Below, in pieces: positions 60,501 through 64,000 of a stretch of 64,000 bases of DNA. Source of the stretch: Nostoc edaphicum CCNP1411 (GTDB lineage: Bacteria > Cyanobacteriota > Cyanobacteriia > Cyanobacteriales > Nostocaceae); NCBI RefSeq assembly GCF_014023275.1, contig NZ_CP054698.1, forward strand, positions 1,178,001 through 1,242,000, written 5' to 3'. A program made the translations under genes and the position numbers. A model generated the notes under the pieces. It was not told where the DNA came from. It searched no databases and worked only from the letters and a program-made list of their open reading frames with translations. Numbering within the stretch: position 1 is the stretch's first letter; each line of letters begins with the position of its first letter.

Positions 60501-62204
60501 TGAATCCATTGGTACATAAGCCCCACCAGTTTTGAGAACTGCCAAAACAGCGATCGCCATTTCCAGGGTTCTCTCTACACAGATTCCTATGGGCATATCT
60601 GGTTTGACGCCTAGCGAACGTAGGTAGTGTGCTAACTGGTTCGCGTGCTGATTTAACTCTCGGTAAGTGAGTGAAGACTGTTCATGCTTCTGTGTCTCTT
60701 TTAATACTACTGCTATAGCATCTGGCGATCGCTCCACCTGCGCTTCAAACAGTTGATGAACGCCTTTATCTAATGCATAATCTTTACTAGTATCATTCCA
60801 AGTTTCTACTAATTCTTTCTGCTCAGTCTCTAGCAATATATTCAGTTGATGAAAATATTCACATCCTTGACTAACTTGATTTGCTATAAAAAGCAATCTC
60901 TCCAAAGAATTTATATCTGTAAAATATTTCTGATTATAAAATATTTCTATATCTAAACTATTACTGAAGTCATTAATGACAAGATGAACTTCATTATCGG
61001 CAAAAGAATTGTGGACAGTTAATTCTGAAGAGGCTTCAGTAAAAGGAATATTCAGAATACTGAAATTATAAAAATTATAGAAGAATTTTAATTGCTCATC
61101 TTTTAAATAGGTTCTTTGTAATAAAACTGAAATATTTTGTAAGTTGTCTAGGTTTTTACGATAGTTTTTTACGTATAACAGATAATCGATTAGACTTGAT
61201 TTATTGTAAATATTTACTTGAGGTATAACAATAGGCACTACTTGGTAAACGCAACCTAAAACATTAAGCAATTTTTCATCTCTTTTACCAAAAATATCGT
61301 AAAATACAAAATCTGCTGGTGCTTGTAAATATTTACTTAAATAAATGCCATAAACAGCCCTAAAAAATGTAGGAACACTACATTTATTTAAATGGCAATA
61401 TTTTCTAATTTGTACTAGTTCATTTCCAGTAATTTGGATTTTCCTTGATTTAGCCTTATTTTCTGTTTCAGTTTTGATATAAGGTGTAACAGGAATAACC
61501 TTACGTAACGTTTCTAGCCAATACTGCTGAATCTCTGGAGTATCAAATCGAGCCACATCATTATCAATAAAATCATGAAAAGAATAACCCTCAAATTTTT
61601 GAGGGTTATTGTCTATTTTTAAATCTTGGTAGACTTTTGCAACCCTTTCAAAGAAAACTTTCCCAGAATAGCCATCAAAAAGGATATGAGGCGCACCTAA
61701 AATAGCTGTATAGTTGCCCTGCTTATCTTTGAATAAAACATTTTTAAATAGATCACCTTTTTGCAATTTTAACTTTATTTTAATCTTGTCTTCGATAACT
61801 TCTTGCAAACTAGTGAAAGAAACATGACTAACTGCTAAATCGATAAATTCAAAATTAACATCAGTATTATGATCTACAAACTGAAAAGGTTCTCCTTTAT
61901 AAAAAACAAACCTAGTTCTAGTGGCATCATCTTTTTGGCATACTATTTTTATTGCTTGTTCCCAAATAAATCTGTCTAGATTATGTGGTAAATTTACGGA
62001 AATTCCTAAAGTGAAAATAGTGCTATCTGGATGGAGCATATTATCCAGATATAAATCCCTTTGTGTCGTTGTCAATCGTGATATTTTTCCAATCCTGTTA
62101 GATTCAAAAGGCTCATCTAATATAGTTCCTTTTACCAAAGCCATGAATATTTCAATTGATGAAATATTCACAACACTTGGAGCTTGATAATTGTTAATCA
62201 TCAT
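54525..62204 (-). CDS. Dimodular NRPS: C-A-PCP-C-A-PCP-thioester reductase
   Basis: A 2559-residue synthetase. Approximate domains: C1 40-470, A1 490-1000, PCP1 1010-1075 (NFFEIGGHSLLATQ), C2 1095-1530 (HHIVFDGWSVG intact), A2 1560-2045, PCP2 2070-2135 (NFFELGGNSLLAAQ), and reductase 2170-2559 (FLTGATGFLGAFLLHELL, NAD(P)H-binding; GYIQSKWVAEKL). C1 reads APHILFDGYSG where HHxxxDG is usual: the first His is replaced by Pro and the catalytic second His is kept. As the initial domain it may acylate the first residue (lipoinitiation) or accept from another NRPS. By-eye alignment to GrsA gives A2 = D-V-Q-F-I-A-H-V-V, very like proline codes, and A1 = D-A-H-I-T-T-H-V-V, unassigned. The reductase would release an aldehyde or alcohol, possibly a prolinal end. 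Start ATG has no strong ribosome site. It follows the kinase gene by 18 bp. Confidence 0.92.
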   Translation of the reverse strand: MMINNYQAPSVVNISSIEIFMALVKGTILDEPFESNRIGKISRLTTTQRDLYLDNMLHPDSTIFTLGISVNLPHNLDRFIWEQAIKIVCQKDDATRTRFVFYKGEPFQFVDHNTDVNFEFIDLAVSHVSFTSLQEVIEDKIKIKLKLQKGDLFKNVLFKDKQGNYTAILGAPHILFDGYSGKVFFERVAKVYQDLKIDNNPQKFEGYSFHDFIDNDVARFDTPEIQQYWLETLRKVIPVTPYIKTETENKAKSRKIQITGNELVQIRKYCHLNKCSVPTFFRAVYGIYLSKYLQAPADFVFYDIFGKRDEKLLNVLGCVYQVVPIVIPQVNIYNKSSLIDYLLYVKNYRKNLDNLQNISVLLQRTYLKDEQLKFFYNFYNFSILNIPFTEASSELTVHNSFADNEVHLVINDFSNSLDIEIFYNQKYFTDINSLERLLFIANQVSQGCEYFHQLNILLETEQKELVETWNDTSKDYALDKGVHQLFEAQVERSPDAIAVVLKETQKHEQSSLTYRELNQHANQLAHYLRSLGVKPDMPIGICVERTLEMAIAVLAVLKTGGAYVPMDSAYPKERLAFILEDTQVSILLTQQQLLTELPETKAQIICLDTDWDKIDQYSQENPSSEVTPENLAYIIYTSGSTGTPKGICLAHRPLVNLLQWHLNSLLTGVRTLQFASLSFDASFHEMFATWSSGGTLFLISENLRRDTTALARFIQSQEIEKVILPVVVLQQMAEMAVSHLELFTSLKEVTTTGEQLQITPAIVKLFKSLPHCSFHNHYGPSETHVVTALTLDQNPDSWPTYPSIGRPIANTQIYILNAELKPVPIGVPGELYIGGDSLARGYLNRPDLTSERFILNPDAKSHRLYKTGDLACYLPDGNIEYLGRIDQQVKIRGFRIELGEIEAMLLQHPDVREAVVIAREDVPGNKYLVGYVVCSFIPEQVRTISSNLRKFLKQKLPDYMMPSSFVILDALPLTPNGKVDRRSLPAPDRTGRNLEQDFVSPRTIVEEVLAKIWVEVLRLEQISVYDNFFEIGGHSLLATQVISRVRDTYQLDLPLRGLFDAPTIASLAESIETQLKQNLEWHTQAIVPVTRNQNLPLSFAQQRLWFLEQFLPGNPLYNLPQTFHLVGQVNLSALEQSINEIIRRHEVLRTTFTFLDGQPVQIIAPTLTVSLHLIDLRLLSDSQKDTEIQRLTIEECQRPFNLNDGPLVRTTLLQLGAEEYILLLNIHHIVFDGWSVGTFFRELRLLYQAFVNGQPSPLVELPIQYADFALWQRQWLQGKVLSEQLDYWKQQLADLPILQLPSDRPRPAIQTYRGTRQPLALSKSLSETLTRFSQQEGVTLFMTLLAAFQTLLFRYTSSADIPVGSVIANRHYQEIENLIGFFVNTLILRSNFSDSPTFRQLLKQVREVTLEAYAHQDLPFEKLVEELEPQRDLSRHPLFQIGFALQNVPIPAIELSGMTINHRLEHNGTAKFDLFLELFETPDGISGWFEYSTDLFDAATISRIGENFQTLVAGIVANPDQKVADLPLLTTTERQQLLVEWNQTQADYPEQSCIHQLFEAQVECEPDFVAAIFAEQQITYHKLNGRANQLARHLQTLGVGPDVLVGICVERSLEMIVALLAILKVGGAYVPLDTAYPQQRLSLMLTDSQVTVLLTQQSLLEQLPEHQASIVCLDRDWENIATQAQDNLDINIHPDNLAYVIYTSGSTGKPKGVAMPHRPLVNLIAWQSQTSTVGFGSKTLQYTPISFDVSFQEIFATLTTGGTLVLISESLRREPTQLLQFLNREGIERLFLPYVALQQLAEMSRIEGIVPCSLREVITAGEQLRITDAIAYLFRQLPNCTLHNHYGPSETHVVTAFTLTNSPTDWSILPPIGRPIANSQMYLLDSQLQPVPIGVPGELYIGGIGIARGYLNRLDLTDARFIPNPFENSKLYKTGDLARYLPDGNIEYLSRIDHQVKIRGFRIELGEIEALLAQHPSVKTSVVIDREDVPGQKRLVAYVVPNQQYENDSQFTLELRHFLKQKLPEYMLPTAFVCLEKLPLTPSGKLDRRTLPTPDQSRPILEVALITPRTPTEEKMVGIWTKILGIDNLGIQDNFFELGGNSLLAAQLMIYVRETFQVQMPVRCIFEQQTIEGLCQIVEKLDHEGNAALNNVISFKAEAVLDSNIYSQGVLAKDISQPKHIFLTGATGFLGAFLLHELLQQTEAKIYCLVRADNESEGLRRLQKNLEKYLIWDANQSSRIIAIPGNLDQPCLGLSSEQFERLAEQIDVIYHSGAEVGFAKPYSLMKAANVLGTQEVLRLACHGQLKPLHYISTIAIFSTIACFNRLNVLYEDDDIDRSETYLYQDIGYIQSKWVAEKLVWIAKSRGIPITVIRSGFLMGHPHTGVTNTDDYISRLIKGCIQLGSFPDLVNQKQDLITVDYASKAIVQISTRKESLGKAFHLVPLASQNIDLARLFELISTCGYHLKKVSYEEWTNDLINQARYSQENSLFPLIPMLTEKVHEGVTAWQLYQNTPDLDCCNTLEAIADTSISNPSMDTELISKYLAYFQSSGFLNTEFVL

Positions 62205-62222
62205 AATTGTTTTAGGTTTTTT

Positions 62223-64000
62223 TTACTTGACTAAATTAGAACTTTTCCGATTGACTGAAAGTTCAATTATGAACTCAGTTCCTTTTCCAGTGAATGAGTG
62301 ACAACTGATTTTGCCACCATGCTTTTCTACAATAATTGTGTAGCTAATAGATAATCCTAAACCAGTACCTTTGCCAATAGGTTTAGTAGTAAAGAAAGGA
62401 TTAAAAATCTGAGAAAGTATATCTGAACTCATACCGGAAGCATTATCAGCAATGCGAACAGCTATCAGATTTGGCTCTAATAACTCAGTAGTTATTTTGA
62501 TATAACCTGGATTAAGTTCATCATTCTCCAATGAACGGTGAGAGTTATACTCTTCCAAGGCATCAATAGCATTAGCTAATAAATTTATAAATACTTGGTT
62601 AAGCTGACTTGGATAACAATCTACTAATGGTAAAGAACCATAATTTTTGATAATTTGAATATTACAATTGACTGACTCATTTTTGAGTCGATGTTGCAAG
62701 ATTAGTAAGGTACTATCAATACCTTCATGAATATTTACTGGCTTCATTTCTGCTTCATCCAAACGGGAGAAGTTACGTAAGCTCAGAACTATCTGGCGAA
62801 TCCGATCGGCTCCAACCTTCATTGAAGACAGCAATTTTGGTAAGTCTTCAAGCAAAAATGGCAAATCTATATCCTCTTGTTCTGCCAGCATTTCAGGAGT
62901 CAGATTGGGTGATATTTTTTGATAAGTGTTAATTAGATGTAATATATCCTTAATGTATTCACTAGCATGAGAAATGTTACCATAAATAAAATTAATTGGG
63001 TTATTAATCTCATGAGCTATACCAGCAACTAATTGACCTAATCCAGACATTTTTTCTTTTTGAATCATCTGTAATTGCGTTGCTTGTAGCTGCTTTAATG
63101 TAAGTTCTAATTGTTGTGCTTGTTCTTCCAAGCACACGTTTTTTTCATTTAATTCCTGTGTTCGTTCTTCAACTTTTAGTTCCAGGTTTTTGCTATGATT
63201 CTCTAATTCTTGGTTAGCTTGTTGCAGATTATTATTTAGTTTAGATAGATTAGTATATAGCTTGGCATTCTCAATAGAAATAGCTGCTTGAGAAGCCAGA
63301 ATTTTCAAAACTTCTAAACGTTCAGTAGTAAATGCATTCGTTGTTAAGTTATTTTGCAGATACAAAATTCCGATAAGTTTACTTTGATGAATTATCGGCG
63401 TACATAAAACTGACTTACATTGATTCTGAATAATATAAGGATCACTCGTAAATTTTCCTTCAGAGATAGCATCACCAATAACGACACTTTCTTTAGTTCT
63501 CATCACATAGTTGAGTACGGATATTGGTACATATAGACTATTGTCTAAAGACATAGAAGTTTCCAAAAACATCTCATTGTTGTTAACTCCTACAAATGCC
63601 TCAATTACCATTTGACCATTTTTTTCTAAAAGGAAACAACTAGTTTGTGCACCAGCATTTTCCATAACAATTTTCATTAACTTAGCTAGCAATTCATCTA
63701 GCATGATTTCACTAGAAATAGCTTGCGAAGCTTTAAAAACTGTAGACAAATCAAAAGATGCCAAATTATTGATCTTGCTTGAAGTGGTTCGCAAACTAGC
63801 CTTCAAACTAGATGATTCTTGATTTATCCTCAATGGGCAATAATCGGGGTATTTTAACTCTAAATCATTGACTTTTGCGATCGCTCCCCAACGGATATAA
63901 GCATGATAAGATTCTCTCAGATAGAAGATCGCCTGTTGCTCTCTACCACGGGAAAAGTAAAATTCTGCTGCTAACTCGCTGGCTAGTGCTTCTTCTTGAA
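62223..64000 (-). CDS. GAF-histidine kinase, C-terminal part of a large multidomain sensor (runs off window)
   Basis: The frame is open to the window end at 64000. The first visible residues (EEALASELAAEFYFSRGREQ, YHAYIRWGAIAKVNDLE) match the TPR-like region that precedes GAF in the large Ser/Thr kinase-AAA-GAF-histidine kinase proteins of Nostocales. A TTG at 63833 is therefore not the start. A GAF domain (about 63790-63260) contains LDNSLYVPISVLNYVMRTKE and is followed by a coiled coil. The kinase core has the H-box LVAGIAHEINNPINFIYGNI, N-box NQVFINLLANAIDAL, G1 IADNASGMS, and FFTTKPIGKGTGLGLSISY. Its stop is 18 bp before the NRPS start, so the two are co-transcribed and the kinase may sense a condition that induces the peptide (inference). 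Confidence 0.92.
   Translation of the reverse strand, partial: QEEALASELAAEFYFSRGREQQAIFYLRESYHAYIRWGAIAKVNDLELKYPDYCPLRINQESSSLKASLRTTSSKINNLASFDLSTVFKASQAISSEIMLDELLAKLMKIVMENAGAQTSCFLLEKNGQMVIEAFVGVNNNEMFLETSMSLDNSLYVPISVLNYVMRTKESVVIGDAISEGKFTSDPYIIQNQCKSVLCTPIIHQSKLIGILYLQNNLTTNAFTTERLEVLKILASQAAISIENAKLYTNLSKLNNNLQQANQELENHSKNLELKVEERTQELNEKNVCLEEQAQQLELTLKQLQATQLQMIQKEKMSGLGQLVAGIAHEINNPINFIYGNISHASEYIKDILHLINTYQKISPNLTPEMLAEQEDIDLPFLLEDLPKLLSSMKVGADRIRQIVLSLRNFSRLDEAEMKPVNIHEGIDSTLLILQHRLKNESVNCNIQIIKNYGSLPLVDCYPSQLNQVFINLLANAIDALEEYNSHRSLENDELNPGYIKITTELLEPNLIAVRIADNASGMSSDILSQIFNPFFTTKPIGKGTGLGLSISYTIIVEKHGGKISCHSFTGKGTEFIIELSVNRKSSNLVK

Noticed and set aside
1..64000. tRNA or rRNA genes and full-length insertion sequences with transposase
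   Set aside because: I scanned the gene-free stretches and saw no cloverleaf-like or rRNA-like sequence and no transposase; only MITE-like elements without coding capacity.

Overview
The window comes from a filamentous, probably heterocyst-forming cyanobacterium (Nostocales: Nostoc, Calothrix or a close relative). The evidence is the very frequent HIP1 octamer GCGATCGC, the heptanucleotide STRR tracts (TGCCCAA, ATGACAA and TCATTGG types), a treY-treH pair, a 2-oxoglutarate decarboxylase/SSADH pair, a dnaX gene split by an intein, SLH-FAS1 and DUF928/DUF1822/CHAT proteins, and an NRPS. All assignments were made by reading the sequence; no database search was run.

Layout. 1-3.5 kb: end of treY and all of treH (trehalose metabolism). 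3.6-6.8 kb: a small hypothetical, STRR tracts, a possible 32-residue membrane peptide, a membrane GT2 glycosyltransferase and an S1-like protein. 7.1-9.7 kb: dnaX with a 181-residue mini-intein that itself carries an in-frame 126-bp palindromic repeat. 10-15 kb: two paralogous genes, the larger a TPR-CHAT protein that seems to lack its catalytic His. 15-26.5 kb: GNAT, SLH-FAS1 outer-membrane protein, O-methyltransferase, lipoproteins, small membrane proteins, a pentapeptide protein, tyrA and repeat debris including two kinds of MITE-like element. 26.9-27.8 kb: a CRISPR array of 13 identical-looking 37-nt repeats and 12 spacers, with a leader but no cas genes in the window.

27.9-47.4 kb is the most interesting part. 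Reading leftward are a PEP-CTERM-like protein, a TPS-type exoprotein, an Rpn/DUF2887 nuclease, a CHAT-CHASE2 membrane protein and a DUF928 protein. Reading rightward is an operon of a divergent sigma-70 factor, a DUF1822 protein and a secreted TPR-CHAT protein. Between these arms lies a compact peptide cassette: three double-glycine-leader precursors, a radical SAM enzyme without visible SPASM cysteines, a C39-peptidase ABC exporter and an HlyD adaptor. One precursor carries two tandem PPTIGIV units; the other two look like a two-peptide, GxxxG-bearing bacteriocin pair.

47.4-53 kb: a repeat-mosaic spacer, then a TPP-dependent decarboxylase and an aldehyde dehydrogenase that probably form the cyanobacterial 2-oxoglutarate to succinate bypass, and an FHA-GAF adenylate cyclase. 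53-64 kb: a PhyH-type Fe(II)/2OG dioxygenase, a dimodular NRPS (C-A-PCP-C-A-PCP-reductase) whose second A domain reads like a proline code, and, 18 nt upstream of it, the C-terminal part of a large GAF/histidine-kinase protein that runs off the window. The last two are probably co-transcribed and suggest a small reductively released peptide under sensory control.
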